Shown: positions 1 through 9,419 of the stretch, in pieces
Layout of the letters: every line of letters starts with the position of its first letter
Numbering within the stretch: position 1 is the stretch's first letter
DNA from: Anaerolineae bacterium
Lineage (GTDB): Bacteria > Chloroflexota > Anaerolineae > Aggregatilineales > Phototrophicaceae
Reading direction: 5' to 3'
Assembly: GCA_022820125.1 (NCBI GenBank)
Contig: JAJEGA010000063.1
Coordinates: 1-38,726, forward strand
DNA length: 38,726 nucleotides
Position numbers and translations under genes: made by a program
The notes under the pieces: generated by a model
Database searches by the model: none
Seen by the model: only the letters and a program-made list of their open reading frames with translations
Told to the model about the DNA's origin: nothing

Positions 1-1
1 C

Positions 2-70
2 TGTAGGGGCGAGCACGTGGCTCGTCCGCTTGATAATCTCCGGCGGGCGATTCACAGAATCGCCCCTACA
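2..70. repeat. Dispersed hairpin repeat (MITE-like), copy R1
   Basis: The ends are a perfect 11-base inverted repeat: TGTAGGGGCGA at 2-12 and TCGCCCCTACA at 60-70. Each half can also fold on itself: GGGCGAGC/GCTCGTCC near 7-27 and GGGCGATTC-ACA-GAATCGCCC near 45-65. The same ends recur at 29535-29606, 32405-32476 and 38652-38723. It carries no coding capacity. It lies upstream of the rpoB promoters, so it may mark the boundary of that transcription unit (inference). Confidence 0.8.
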
Positions 71-163
71 ATTTTCGCTAAAGGATGATGTCGACGCTGA
101 AAGAATATTACGCTTGACGTGAATTCCAACCGACTTCGATATACTGCCTTAACGAGAAAGTTC

Positions 164-191
164 TTGCAATCTCCCGATCTTATGCTAAACT
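164..191 (+). promoter_or_regulatory. Probable rpoB promoter P2 (extended -10)
   Basis: A -35-like TTGCAA at 164-169 and a -10-like TAAACT at 186-191 are separated by 16 bases. The -10 is preceded by TGC, giving the extended form TGnTAAACT at 183-191. An inverted repeat CCGTTA (193-198) / TAACGG (211-216) lies in the first transcribed bases. A weaker candidate lies upstream: TTGACG at 114-119 with TATACT at 140-145, but its 20-base spacing is poor. Prediction from sequence only. Confidence 0.55.
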
Positions 192-234
192 GCCGTTACG
201 GTACTCCGAATAACGGTCGCATCAAAGGTTTGTC

Positions 235-264
235 TTGACAAGACCCTTGTTATTCTATTACACT
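235..264 (+). promoter_or_regulatory. Probable rpoB promoter P3
   Basis: A perfect TTGACA -35 at 235-240 is followed after 18 bases by TACACT at 259-264. The expected start near 271 gives a leader of about 175 bases before rpoB. The -35 sits inside a short palindrome, TTGTC-TT-GACAA. With P2 this suggests tandem promoters driving rpoB alone, as expected if rpoB is detached from rplJL. Confidence 0.55.
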
Positions 265-433
265 GCGAGCTTGCAGTCCTCTTGCCGTCACAATTTATTG
301 GATGCATGAAAACTGGTCAATCGCGCTGTTCGTGTTGCTTGCGCTTTGTCTTGCGCCTTGTACGCGTCGCACAGTCCGCCTAGCCGTTTTCGCTTTGTCG
401 CATCGCTCGTCCAGCCGAGTCAACTTATCATCC

Positions 434-449
434 AAGGAGCCGCGCCTTG
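434..449 (+). promoter_or_regulatory. Ribosome binding site deciding the TTG start of rpoB
   Basis: AAGGAG at 434-439 lies 7 bases before TTG at 447. The protein reads from there with the normal RpoB beginning ([20 protein letters not shown]), so the TTG start is well supported. No ATG lies in frame nearby. Confidence 0.8.
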
Positions 450-3400
450 AAGCACTATAATAATGTCAAGAATTACGCACGAACTCCGGAGATTCAGGAA
501 CTGCCGTCGCTAATCGACATTCAGTTGAAGTCTTTTGAAGACTTCTTATATCGCGGCCGGCTGCTTGAGCTGTTTGACGAGATCAATCCGATCCAGAGCT
601 TCAACGGAAACCTGTCGCTCTATTTCCCGGGCAATCACCCGCAGGCGCAGGAATTCGGCCTCAAGCCCTATTTCGAAGATCCCAAGTACGATGAAGAAGA
701 ATGCATCGAGCGGGATATGTCTTACGCGGCGCCGCTTTACGTGGAGGTGGCGCTGGTCAACCACGAGCAAGGCGACGAGATTATCCGCCAGGATATCTTC
801 CTGGGCGAATTCCCGCTCATGACCGAGAAGGGCACTTTCATTATCAATGGCACCGAGCGCGTGGTGGTCAGCCAGTTGATCCGTTCGCCTGGCGTTTACT
901 TCGATATTGAAGAAGAGCGCGCCACCGGCCGCCAATTATCCAACGCCAAGCTGATCCCCGATCGCGGCGCCTGGATGGAATTCGAGACGCGCAAGACCGA
1001 TTACATCACCATCAAGTTCAACCGCAAGCGGACGATACCGGTGACGGTGCTTCTGCGAGCGCTGGCGGCGGTCAATGATGGCTTGCCGGAACGGCTGTCG
1101 CCGATTAAAACCGGCGAGGATGAAGAAATCCTTGAGCTCTTCGCCGAGGTCGACAACAGCGAGACGCACGAGTATATCAAAGCCTGCTTCAAGAACGAGC
1201 CAGTTTGGGATGTCAAGAAAAAGCAGACGATCGCCGAGGTTGCGCTGATCGAGTTTTACCGCCGTATGCGGCCCGGCGATCCGGCGACGCTGGACAATGC
1301 GAAGGAGTATCTCGAGAGCCAGCTCTTCGACCAGCGGCGCTATGATTTGGAGCGTGTGGGGCGCTACAAACTGAATCAGCGTCTTGAGTTGAGCGGGATC
1401 GTGGATTTATCGCACCGGACGATCACCAAAGCCGATATCGTCAAATTGGTCGAGCACATGATACGAATCAACAACGGCGAGCGGGCGAAGGACGACATCG
1501 ATCATCTGGGCAACCGGCGCGTCAAGACCGTCGGCGAGCTAATCGGCAACAAGCTGCGCATCGGATTGCGGCGCATGGAACGGGTGGTCAAGGAACGCAT
1601 GTCCATCCGCGAAGCCGAACAGTTGACGCCGGTATCGCTGGTGAATATCCGCCCGATTGTGGCGGCGGTGCGCGAATTCTTCGGCTCGTCGCAGCTGTCC
1701 CAATTCATGGAGCAGACCAATCCGCTTTCCGAATTGCGGCATAAGCGCACGCTGTCGGCATTGGGCCCGGGCGGGCTGCGGCGGGAGCGCGCCGGCTTTG
1801 ATGTGCGCGATGTGCATCACAGCCATTACGGCCGCATCTGCCCGATTGAGACGCCGGAGGGTCCCAATATCGGCTTGATTGGGCGCTTGGCGACCTACGC
1901 GCGGGTGAACGACCTCGGGTTCATCGAGACGCCCTACCGCAAAGTGGTGAATACGATGGCGGTTGATGATCCTGATCTGGTTGGCAGGGTCTTGCGCGAT
2001 GACGTTGAAGCGGAGCTTAGGCTGGAGGCGGGCGCGGTGATTGACGCGCCTCTGCTTGAGCGCCTGCTTCTCTTCAGCAGCGAGATTGATGCGCTTCCCG
2101 TGTTGGCGAAGAATGACGAGGTCTACGCGCTCTTGGCTCGCATCGCCGAATTAGGCAATGACGAATCGCTTCCTGAAACCCAGCGCGGTTTTGAAGATTT
2201 CGTGAACAAGGCTGCTGGCGAGTACGCCATTCTCGATCAGGAGATTTTTGCGTTGCGGAGTACAAGCGCGCCCTCCAATGATGACGCGATAGAGCGATTT
2301 CTCGGTCTTTATGACCATCGTATGAAAGAGATAGCGCAGGTATACGATGACTACGGCAATGCGCGGGAGGAATTGAATAGCGCGGTGGCGCAATTGCGAC
2401 AGCAACCCGAGCTGCCTGCGCAGCTTGCGACTGCTGCCGACAGCTTTCTGGAAAGGGCTGCGCTGCATGGCGAAGAAAGAACGGAACTTGAACGCGGACT
2501 TAGCAACCTCAACAATGCAGTTGCGGCGATCTCTGATCTCAACGGGCAGAGCATTCCCAAAAACCTTAGGGACCGTGTTAGCAGACATGGCAAAAGCTTG
2601 ACCAATATCCCAGGCAGGCTAAAAGCGGCGACATCGGATCAAGCGACCGCTGCCCAGGCGCTAAAGTCATTGACTAGCTCCGAAGCGATGCCCGAAGATG
2701 TAATTCACAACCGCCCAATTTCTCAAGAACTCCTGGGAGAGAAGATCGGCAAAACGCTCGTTATTGAGTCTCTCCTGTTTGAAGAGGGCGTGATTATGGA
2801 CGACGAAGCCGTTGCTATTCTCGAGCGGTATGGCATCAGCGAGGCGCCGGTGACGCCCTTTGCCACGCAAGATATCAAATACTTGTCCGCAGACGACGAA
2901 GACAAGTTCATCATAGCGCAGGCGAACGCGCGCCTGGACGAACAGGGGCAGTTCCTTTCCAATCGCGTTTCGGCAAGATACGACCAGGGCTTCCTTTCCG
3001 TCCCGCCGCGGCGCATCGACTATATGGATATCGCCCCGCGCCAGATCGTGGGCATCAGCGCCGCGCTGATACCCTTCCTGTCGCATGACGCGGCGAACCG
3101 CGCTTTGATGGGTTCAAATATGCAGACGCAAGCGGTGCCGCTGATATCGCCGGATGTTTCCGTCGTCAGCACGGGCATGGAGAGCCAAGCCGCGTTCAAC
3201 AGCGGGCAGGTGTTGGTCTCCGATATTGAGGCTGAAGTCACCAGCGTGCAAGGGCATCGCGTCATTGTTCGCAGAGCCGACGGCGGCGAGCAGACCTTCC
3301 AGCTGCGCAAGTACGAGCGCTCGAATCAATCGACTTGCATCGATCAGCGCCCGCTAGTGCGCAAAGGCGACTCGATTAAACCCGGTGATGTCATCGCCGA

Positions 3401-5141
3401 CAGCTCGTCCACCTACAATGGCCAGTTGGCTTTGGGTCATGATGTATTGACCTGCTTCCTGTCTTGGGATGGCGGCAATTATGAAGACGCGCTGCTCGTC
3501 AGCGAGGATATGCTGCGCGGCGACAAATTCACCAGCATTCACATCGAGAAGCACGAGATAGAAGCGCGCGACACCAAGCTTGGTCCGGAAGATATCACCT
3601 ACGATATCCCCAATGTGGGCGAAGAGGCGCTTAAAGATCTTGATGAGCACGGCATTGTGCGCATCGGCGCCGAGGTAGGCCCCAACGATATTCTGGTCGG
3701 CAAGATCACGCCCAAGGGCGAAAAGGAATTATCGCCGGAAGAGAAATTGCTGCGCGCTATTTTTGGCGAACAGGCGCGCGAAGTGAAGGATTCTTCCTTG
3801 CGCCTGCCTCATGGCGATCGCGGCAAGGTGATAGATGTCAAAGTCTTCACCCGCGATGAACACCCCGATCTGTCCGCGGGCGTGGAGAAGATGGTGCGCG
3901 TGAGCGTGGCGCAGCGCCGCAAGCTGACCGTTGGCGACAAGATGGCGGGCCGGCATGGCAACAAGGGCGTCATTTCCAAGATCGTCACCGTTGAGGATAT
4001 GCCGTATATCGACGGCGGCGTGCCGGTGGAAATCATTCTCAACCCGCTTGGCGTTCCCAGCCGCATGAATATCGGCCAGATCCTTGAGCTGCACCTGGGT
4101 TGGGCGGCGGACCGCTTGGGCTTCCGCGCGATTACACCGGTGTTTGACGGCGTCAAGGAGCAGGAGATTCAGGCGGAATTGGGACGCGCCTGGCTGATCG
4201 ATTGGGCGTGGAAGCTGACGACCGAGCGCGCCTGGGGCAACCATGAACGGCTGGCGGAAAGCGCCGGCATCGCGCCTGAAGACTTTGATGACGATATGCA
4301 TGTCATCTGCGCTTATTTGGTTGATCGCGTGAGTGAATCGGGCCTCTATGACAATGAAGCGATTATCCTGGAGCGCGACGAAACTTATGTTCGGCGCGTT
4401 GCCGTTGCCGAGATGCTGCGCGAATTCGGCCATGACCCCGAGCTTGTGATGGTCTACGACAATAGCGCGCTTTCGATTGAAGAGCGCGACAATCGCGACG
4501 CCAGAGCGGTCGAGGTCTCGATTCGCTTGTGGATCCAGCAGAACTCGGCGGATGGGATTGAGCTGTCAGCGGATCTGACCCTGCGCGAGCTGTTTGAAAT
4601 CGCCAATCGCGTGATGTTCGAAAGCGGCGTTCCGGTGCCGCATTATGGCAAGCAGACCCTGTATGACGGGCGCACGGGCGAGCCCTTTGACCGTCATGTG
4701 GCGGTCGGCTACGTCCACATGCTGAAGCTGGCGCATCTGGTTGAGGACAAGGCGCACGCCCGCTCGACGGGTCCCTACAGTCTGGTCACGCAGCAGCCGC
4801 TCGGCGGCAAGGCGCAGTTCGGCGGTCAGCGATTTGGCGAGATGGAGGTCTGGGCGCTGGAGGCTTATGGCGCCGCCCATATTTTGCAGGAGATGCTGAC
4901 GGTGAAGTCCGATGATGTGCAAGGGCGCGTCAAGACCTACGAGAGCATCGTCAAGGGCGAGCCGATTGAAGAACCGGGAATCCCGACCAGCTTCCGCGTA
5001 TTGGTCAAGGAATTGCAGAGCCTGGGTTTGTCGGTGGAAGCGATCACCGGCGCCGGCGATGTCATCCGCTTTGGCAAGTACGACGAACAGTCTCGCAAGC
5101 CGCAGCCGGAGACTGGTTTGCTTAGCCTGGGCGCCAGCTAA
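447..5141 (+). CDS. rpoB: DNA-directed RNA polymerase subunit beta, with a large lineage insert
   Basis: This is the beta subunit of RNA polymerase, which with beta-prime forms the catalytic cleft. At 1564 residues it is longer than E. coli RpoB (1342) or Thermus RpoB (about 1120). Landmarks in order are the N-terminal lobe, the rifampicin region around residues 417-450 ([29 protein letters not shown]), the [11 protein letters not shown] core near 472, [13 protein letters not shown] near 1202, and the C-terminal clamp motif [23 protein letters not shown]. About 300 extra residues (roughly 502-808) separate TPYRKVV from [16 protein letters not shown], which are normally about 10 residues apart. 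The insert begins and ends with beta-rich segments resembling sandwich-barrel hybrid motifs and has a charged, probably helical centre. The gene starts at TTG with a good ribosome site. rpoC does not follow; the next gene encodes an SGNH hydrolase. Confidence 0.97.
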   Translation: MKHYNNVKNYARTPEIQELPSLIDIQLKSFEDFLYRGRLLELFDEINPIQSFNGNLSLYFPGNHPQAQEFGLKPYFEDPKYDEEECIERDMSYAAPLYVEVALVNHEQGDEIIRQDIFLGEFPLMTEKGTFIINGTERVVVSQLIRSPGVYFDIEEERATGRQLSNAKLIPDRGAWMEFETRKTDYITIKFNRKRTIPVTVLLRALAAVNDGLPERLSPIKTGEDEEILELFAEVDNSETHEYIKACFKNEPVWDVKKKQTIAEVALIEFYRRMRPGDPATLDNAKEYLESQLFDQRRYDLERVGRYKLNQRLELSGIVDLSHRTITKADIVKLVEHMIRINNGERAKDDIDHLGNRRVKTVGELIGNKLRIGLRRMERVVKERMSIREAEQLTPVSLVNIRPIVAAVREFFGSSQLSQFMEQTNPLSELRHKRTLSALGPGGLRRERAGFDVRDVHHSHYGRICPIETPEGPNIGLIGRLATYARVNDLGFIETPYRKVVNTMAVDDPDLVGRVLRDDVEAELRLEAGAVIDAPLLERLLLFSSEIDALPVLAKNDEVYALLARIAELGNDESLPETQRGFEDFVNKAAGEYAILDQEIFALRSTSAPSNDDAIERFLGLYDHRMKEIAQVYDDYGNAREELNSAVAQLRQQPELPAQLATAADSFLERAALHGEERTELERGLSNLNNAVAAISDLNGQSIPKNLRDRVSRHGKSLTNIPGRLKAATSDQATAAQALKSLTSSEAMPEDVIHNRPISQELLGEKIGKTLVIESLLFEEGVIMDDEAVAILERYGISEAPVTPFATQDIKYLSADDEDKFIIAQANARLDEQGQFLSNRVSARYDQGFLSVPPRRIDYMDIAPRQIVGISAALIPFLSHDAANRALMGSNMQTQAVPLISPDVSVVSTGMESQAAFNSGQVLVSDIEAEVTSVQGHRVIVRRADGGEQTFQLRKYERSNQSTCIDQRPLVRKGDSIKPGDVIADSSSTYNGQLALGHDVLTCFLSWDGGNYEDALLVSEDMLRGDKFTSIHIEKHEIEARDTKLGPEDITYDIPNVGEEALKDLDEHGIVRIGAEVGPNDILVGKITPKGEKELSPEEKLLRAIFGEQAREVKDSSLRLPHGDRGKVIDVKVFTRDEHPDLSAGVEKMVRVSVAQRRKLTVGDKMAGRHGNKGVISKIVTVEDMPYIDGGVPVEIILNPLGVPSRMNIGQILELHLGWAADRLGFRAITPVFDGVKEQEIQAELGRAWLIDWAWKLTTERAWGNHERLAESAGIAPEDFDDDMHVICAYLVDRVSESGLYDNEAIILERDETYVRRVAVAEMLREFGHDPELVMVYDNSALSIEERDNRDARAVEVSIRLWIQQNSADGIELSADLTLRELFEIANRVMFESGVPVPHYGKQTLYDGRTGEPFDRHVAVGYVHMLKLAHLVEDKAHARSTGPYSLVTQQPLGGKAQFGGQRFGEMEVWALEAYGAAHILQEMLTVKSDDVQGRVKTYESIVKGEPIEEPGIPTSFRVLVKELQSLGLSVEAITGAGDVIRFGKYDEQSRKPQPETGLLSLGAS

Positions 5142-5259
5142 CCTAAGCGCCGGCTTCACTTGCCGCAGGTTAGTCCTAGGTTGCAGCGGGAAAGGGCCGC
5201 ACTGCATGTTCTCATTGGGCGGCAGTTGCGGCGGCCGCCTGATTTCGGAGGGAGCGTGA

Positions 5260-6369
5260 ATGGGCCGCAAATTCGCGCTGATCGCGTTGTCGATGTTGCT
5301 GACGATTGCGGCGCTCGAGATCGGCTGGCGCTTCTATGTCGCGAACTTTGGCAGCGAGATTCAGCGCGCGCTCTATCTGTATTCCCGCGAAGAGATCGCG
5401 GCTAAAACCTCGCTTTTCCGCGCCTTGCCCTTTGTCAATTACGGTCTTTCGCCCGCCCATCACGAAGTGAGCGCGCAGGGTTATCGCGGGCCTGAAGTTG
5501 AAATCCCGAAACCGCCGGATGTCTTCCGCATCGTCTCTCTTGGCGGCTCCACCACTTATGGCGCATTTCTCGACAGCTATGAAAAGACCTACCCCCATCA
5601 GCTGCAGCTGGCTCTAGCTGATGACTACGGGCTGGATCATATTGAAGTGATCAATGCCGGGGTCCAGCTATACAGCTCCTGGGAGTCGTCGGTGAATTTC
5701 ATGCTGCGCATCCTGGATCTGGAGCCGGACCTCATCACGGTGTATCACGCGGTGAATGATCTGGAGACGCGCCTGGTCTCGCCCGAGGTGTATGGCGGCG
5801 GATACGAAGCGCGGGGCACCTGGCAGCTGCCGGATAACGAACTGCCGGCCAGCGCCTTGCAGCGCCTCGTGATGCGCAAGTTGGGACAGTCGGTGCAATT
5901 GGAGTTTGGCTTAAATGATTATTTCGCCATCGCCGCCAATATCGGCAAGTGTCGCGTGGCAACGGACCTGCCCGAGCCGGTATGCCGAACGCTGGACATG
6001 ACGGTAGAGGATTTGTTCAGCGCCAATCCGCCGATTTACTTTGAGCGCAACCTGGGGAACATCATCAGCGTGGCGCAGCCGCTGGGCATCGAGGTGCTGC
6101 TGCTGACCTGGGCGTACTCGCCCTACCACTATGAAACGCCGTTCGGCGATGTCATGCGCCACGAAGTTTTCCAGCGCGAGATTGCCAGCCATAACGAGAT
6201 TATCCGCGGGCTGGCGGCGGCGCGGGGTACGCTATTCCTCGACCTGGCGCGGCAAATGCCAATAGATCGCGAGTACTGGTTCAATGGCATGCACAAGACG
6301 CTGACCGGCACGCGGCAGATGGCGCGGCAGATGGCGGATTATCTCGTCTCCAGCGGCGCGCTCAACTGA
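5260..6369 (+). CDS. Membrane-anchored SGNH/GDSL-type hydrolase
   Basis: This 369-residue protein has an N-terminal hydrophobic segment (about residues 5-20) that looks like a signal anchor, placing the rest outside the membrane. SGNH-hydrolase blocks are visible: GGSTT with the likely nucleophile Ser97, NAG near residue 134, HAVND near 164, and a C-terminal block with His345. The residue three before that His, usually Asp (DxxH), is Asn342 here (NGMH). Family members are mostly carbohydrate or lipid esterases; the substrate cannot be told from sequence. The ATG follows a strong GGAGGGAG site. The gene lies 118 bases after rpoB on the same strand with no clear terminator between, so it may be co-transcribed with rpoB. 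Confidence 0.85.
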   Translation: MGRKFALIALSMLLTIAALEIGWRFYVANFGSEIQRALYLYSREEIAAKTSLFRALPFVNYGLSPAHHEVSAQGYRGPEVEIPKPPDVFRIVSLGGSTTYGAFLDSYEKTYPHQLQLALADDYGLDHIEVINAGVQLYSSWESSVNFMLRILDLEPDLITVYHAVNDLETRLVSPEVYGGGYEARGTWQLPDNELPASALQRLVMRKLGQSVQLEFGLNDYFAIAANIGKCRVATDLPEPVCRTLDMTVEDLFSANPPIYFERNLGNIISVAQPLGIEVLLLTWAYSPYHYETPFGDVMRHEVFQREIASHNEIIRGLAAARGTLFLDLARQMPIDREYWFNGMHKTLTGTRQMARQMADYLVSSGALN

Positions 6370-6396
6370 GCGTTGTTCGCTAGAGGGCGAGAGTCG

Positions 6397-6440
6397 CCTG
6401 CGGCAGGTTGGCGCAGGCTTGCGGCAAAGCCCCTTTGCAT
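6397..6440 (+). terminator. Possible tandem hairpins after the SGNH hydrolase gene
   Basis: Two small stems follow the stop codon: GCCTGC/GCAGGC with an 11-base loop, then GCAAAG-CCC-CTTTGC at 424-438 of the 6 kb block (6424-6438). No T-run follows, so this is at best a weak or factor-assisted terminator separating the hydrolase gene from the nuo promoter. Confidence 0.3.
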
Positions 6441-6509
6441 ATTATGTGGTTTGATTCCGATTGATCGTTCGCGCGAATCAGCGGATTGGAAAACAACGTT
6501 CGGCATTGC

Positions 6510-6538
6510 TTGATTTTGCCGCTGTTGTATGCTAATCT
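6510..6538 (+). promoter_or_regulatory. Probable promoter of the nuo operon
   Basis: TTGATT at 6510-6515 and TAATCT at 6533-6538 are separated by exactly 17 bases. The -10 is preceded by TGC (extended -10, TGCTAATCT), much like rpoB promoter P2. An overlapping alternative is TTGCTT (6506) with TATGCT (6529), also at 17 bases. The expected start is near 6545, about 40 bases before nuoA. Confidence 0.65.
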
Positions 6539-6584
6539 CCCTGTTATCTGATTTGTTCCAAAAAGCACAAATGCTTGGAGCCCG

Positions 6585-6947
6585 ATGTCGACCGTCCTAG
6601 AATTTGGTCCCGTCACCGCGCTGTTGGTCATTTCTGTCGTTTTGGCTTTGATCATCGCCAACATCTCTCGGGTGATGGGTCCGCACCGGCCGACCTATCG
6701 CAAATCGGTACCTTACGAAAGCGGCATGAAGCCGATTGGCCCCGCCACGCGCCGGTTGCCCGTAAAGTTTTATTTGGTCGCCGTCCTCTTTATCATCTTC
6801 GATATTGAGGTGATATTCTTCTTGCCTTGGGCGGTATCCATGCGGAATCTTGGCGTTTACGGGCTGGCGGTGATGGCGGTGTTCACGCTGATCCTGATCG
6901 TCGGCTTCATCTATGAGTGGAAGAAAGGCGGTCTGGAATGGGAGTGA
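6585..6947 (+). CDS. nuoA: NADH-quinone oxidoreductase subunit A
   Basis: A 120-residue membrane subunit of complex I. It has three hydrophobic helices (about residues 9-30, 60-82 and 88-110) and the family motif [15 protein letters not shown] in the loop after helix 1; this loop lines the quinone entry region with NuoH and NuoJ. The usual [13 protein letters not shown] segment (helix 2) is present. Length is typical. The ATG is preceded by TTGGAG. The end overlaps the start of nuoB, indicating translational coupling. First gene of the complex I operon. Confidence 0.96.
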   Translation: MSTVLEFGPVTALLVISVVLALIIANISRVMGPHRPTYRKSVPYESGMKPIGPATRRLPVKFYLVAVLFIIFDIEVIFFLPWAVSMRNLGVYGLAVMAVFTLILIVGFIYEWKKGGLEWE

Positions 6948-7420
6948 GCTCAAAGCTAGGCAATCTGGGCATCGTCACAACCACCGTCGAACAAGCCGTG
7001 AATCATGCGCGCACCGGTGCCATGTGGCCCCTGCTGTTTGGGCTGGCTTGCTGCGCGATCGAGTACATGAGTTCGCAGGCATCGAGTTACGATTTGTCGC
7101 GATTTGGCATGGAGTTGAACCGCGCAACGCCGCGCCAGGCGGACTTGCTGATCGTGTCCGGGCGCTTGACACGAAAAATGGCGCCGGTCGTGCGGCAGCT
7201 TTATGATCAAATGGCGGAGCCGAAGTGGGTCATTTCAATGGGCGATTGCGCCTCTTGCGGCGGCGTCTACAACAATTACGCGATTGTGCAGGGTGTCGAC
7301 GAGATCATCCCGGTGGATGTCTATATCGCCGGCTGCCCGCCGCGCCCGGAGCAATTGCTGCACGGCATCTTGACCTTGCACGAAAAGGTCAAGGGCGAGC
7401 GCATCGCCGATTGGGCTTGA
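6938..7420 (+). CDS. nuoB: NADH-quinone oxidoreductase subunit B (N2 cluster)
   Basis: This peripheral-arm subunit carries the terminal iron-sulfur cluster N2, which reduces quinone. The ligand cysteines are visible: the adjacent pair in [11 protein letters not shown], one in GDCASCGG, and one in [12 protein letters not shown] chose ATG 6938, giving 160 residues, because AAAGGCGG lies 7-14 bases upstream. A GTG at 6917 would add seven residues (MEERRSG) that lack family support, and GTG 6944 is also possible. It overlaps nuoA by about 10 bases. Confidence 0.95.
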   Translation: MGVSSKLGNLGIVTTTVEQAVNHARTGAMWPLLFGLACCAIEYMSSQASSYDLSRFGMELNRATPRQADLLIVSGRLTRKMAPVVRQLYDQMAEPKWVISMGDCASCGGVYNNYAIVQGVDEIIPVDVYIAGCPPRPEQLLHGILTLHEKVKGERIADWA

Positions 7421-7463
7421 TTCGAAATCTGACAGCGCGATTAGAACGCAGGGCGATTAGCAA

Positions 7464-8033
7464 ATGGAAATCCCGGCGGCAAGAGATCCAGTGAGCGCGG
7501 TGCGAGACGTCTTTGGCGACGCGCTGCTGCACGTGAAGGCGTTTCGCGGCGAGACGACGCTCGTGGTCGCAAGCGAGCGCACGGCTGATGTGCTGGACTT
7601 TCTTCGCGTCAGTTCCGGTTTGGTCTACAACATGCTGTCCGATGTCAGCGCCGTTGACTACTACCCAAACGATTACGGCGATGCCTTTGACGGCGACGAA
7701 AGCGATTATCGACCGGAGCGTTTTGGCGTTTCTTATCATATATTGTCGATGCTTTACAATCGGCGTCTGCGGGTGAAGGCATTCGCGGCGGAGGACGATC
7801 CGCGTTTGCCGACGGCCACAGTCGTTTGGCCTGCGGCGGATTGGCTGGAGCGGGAAATCGCCGATATGATGGGCATCGTATTTGAAGGACATTCGGATCA
7901 GCGGCGTCTGCTGATGCCGGACGATTGGTATGGTCATCCGCACCGGCGCGATTATCCGCTGGGCAAAGAGACGGTTGCCTTCTCCTTTAATGTCGATGAG
8001 ATTCACCAGCACAAACCCTTCGCGCGGGATTAA
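7464..8033 (+). CDS. nuoC: NADH-quinone oxidoreductase subunit C
   Basis: A 189-residue peripheral-arm subunit (30-kDa type) that contacts NuoD at the quinone-reducing end of complex I. The family signature is near the C terminus: WLEREIADMMGIVFEGH followed by RRLLMPDDW and GHPHRRDYPLG. NuoC and NuoD are separate genes here, not fused as in E. coli. It follows nuoB after about 40 bases, and nuoD starts 14 bases after its stop. Confidence 0.95.
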   Translation: MEIPAARDPVSAVRDVFGDALLHVKAFRGETTLVVASERTADVLDFLRVSSGLVYNMLSDVSAVDYYPNDYGDAFDGDESDYRPERFGVSYHILSMLYNRRLRVKAFAAEDDPRLPTATVVWPAADWLEREIADMMGIVFEGHSDQRRLLMPDDWYGHPHRRDYPLGKETVAFSFNVDEIHQHKPFARD

Positions 8034-8047
8034 GATCTGAGGTCGCT

Positions 8048-9325
8048 ATGGCTGTTGCAGCGCCACCACAATCGCCAGAATCCATAGAAGAGCAGCGCCG
8101 CTGGGAAGGCAGCCTCGATCAGTTGCGCGGTTTGGTTTCGGAACGCGCGATGACGGGCGAGACCATGCTGCTGAATATGGGCCCGCATCATCCCAGCACG
8201 CATGGGGTGCTGCGGCTGCTGCTGGAGCTGGATGGCGAGCAAATCGTAAGCTGCTTGCCCGATATCGGCTTCTTGCATACCGGTATCGAGAAATCCATCG
8301 AAGACAAGAGCTATGAGAAGGCGCTGCCGCTGACAGACCGGATGGATTATCTCTCGCCGATGTCCAACAATATGGCTTATGCCGCGGCGGTGGAGAAGCT
8401 GTTGGATCTGGATGTGCCGGAACGCGGGCAGATTATCCGCGTCGTCTGTCTCGAATTGGCGCGCTGCGCCAGTCACCTCGTTTGGCTGGGCACGCATGCG
8501 ATTGATATGGGCGCGATGAGTGTATTGCTCTACGCTTTCCGCGAGCGCGAGCGCATTCTTGGCATGTTCGAGATGCTTTCGGGCCAGCGGATGATGAGCA
8601 GCTATATCAGACCCGGCGGCGTATGGCGCGATGTGCCGGCTGATTTTCTGCCGACGATCAAGCAATTCCTGAACGACTTCCCCTACAAGGTTGATGATTA
8701 CGAAGCCTTGCTCACCAAGAACCCGATTTGGAAGGATCGGGCGCAGGGCGTTGGCGTCATTGAGCCGGATGTCGCCTTGGCTTATGGCATGACTGGCCCG
8801 GCTTTGCGCGGCAGTGGCGTGAATTGGGATTTGCGCAAAGCGCAGCCCTACAGCGGCTACGAGACTTACGACTTCAACGTGCCGCTGGGCGAGCATGGCG
8901 ATGTTTATGACCGCTACCTGATTCGGATTCACGAATTCCGCGAAAGCATGAAAATTCTCAATCAGGCGGTTTCGCGGCTCGAGACGGTTAAGGGGCCTTT
9001 CCGTTCCGAAAACGGGAAGTATTGCCCGCCCCCGCGCAGTGAACTCGGGCAGAGCATGGAAGCGGTGATCCACCACTTCAAGCTCTGGACCTACGGTTAT
9101 GACGCGCCGGATGACGAAATCTACAGCGCCATTGAAAGCCCGCGCGGCGAGATTGGTTGTTATATTCACGGGACGGGCGCCAACAAGCCGCGGCGTGTGC
9201 ATTTCAAGACGCCGTCTTTCATCCATATCAGCGCGCTGCCGGTGGTTGCCAAGGGATATCTATTAGCGGATATGGTAGCGATCATCGGCAGCGTGGATAT
9301 TGTGCTCGGCGATTGCGACCGCTAG
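8048..9325 (+). CDS. nuoD: NADH-quinone oxidoreductase subunit D
   Basis: This 49-kDa-type subunit of complex I forms the quinone pocket with NuoB. Family motifs include NMGPHHPSTHGVLRLLLELDGE near residue 40 (with the quinone-site His-His-Pro), the segment EKSIEDKSYEKALPLTDRMDYLSPM, and the C-terminal VAIIGSVDIVLGDCDR. The last normally ends in GEVDR, so the variation is minor. At 425 residues it is slightly longer than usual because of an N-terminal tail of about 35 residues (AAPPQSPESIEEQRRWEGS). The start is ATG 8048. Confidence 0.96.
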   Translation: MAVAAPPQSPESIEEQRRWEGSLDQLRGLVSERAMTGETMLLNMGPHHPSTHGVLRLLLELDGEQIVSCLPDIGFLHTGIEKSIEDKSYEKALPLTDRMDYLSPMSNNMAYAAAVEKLLDLDVPERGQIIRVVCLELARCASHLVWLGTHAIDMGAMSVLLYAFRERERILGMFEMLSGQRMMSSYIRPGGVWRDVPADFLPTIKQFLNDFPYKVDDYEALLTKNPIWKDRAQGVGVIEPDVALAYGMTGPALRGSGVNWDLRKAQPYSGYETYDFNVPLGEHGDVYDRYLIRIHEFRESMKILNQAVSRLETVKGPFRSENGKYCPPPRSELGQSMEAVIHHFKLWTYGYDAPDDEIYSAIESPRGEIGCYIHGTGANKPRRVHFKTPSFIHISALPVVAKGYLLADMVAIIGSVDIVLGDCDR

Positions 9326-9419
9326 CCGATGTCGGCGCCTGGCTGAGGTCCGCAAGTTGAGACAAGAGAACGGATTCCCGACCAACTGCCGGGAATCTGT
9401 TTGCGAAGGAAAGTAGTGC

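Noticed and set aside
114..145. TTGACG ... TATACT as a first rpoB promoter
   Set aside because: The spacing is 20 bases, outside the usual 16-18; kept only as a weak note.
3729..4433. 234-codon minus-strand frame inside rpoB, and a similar one at 4566-5270
   Set aside because: Antisense to conserved rpoB sequence with no ribosome site or recognisable protein.
8030..9226. 398-codon open frame on the minus strand across nuoD
   Set aside because: It lies wholly antisense to a certain complex I gene. Its composition (Arg, Ala, His rich) is what GC-rich shadow frames give.
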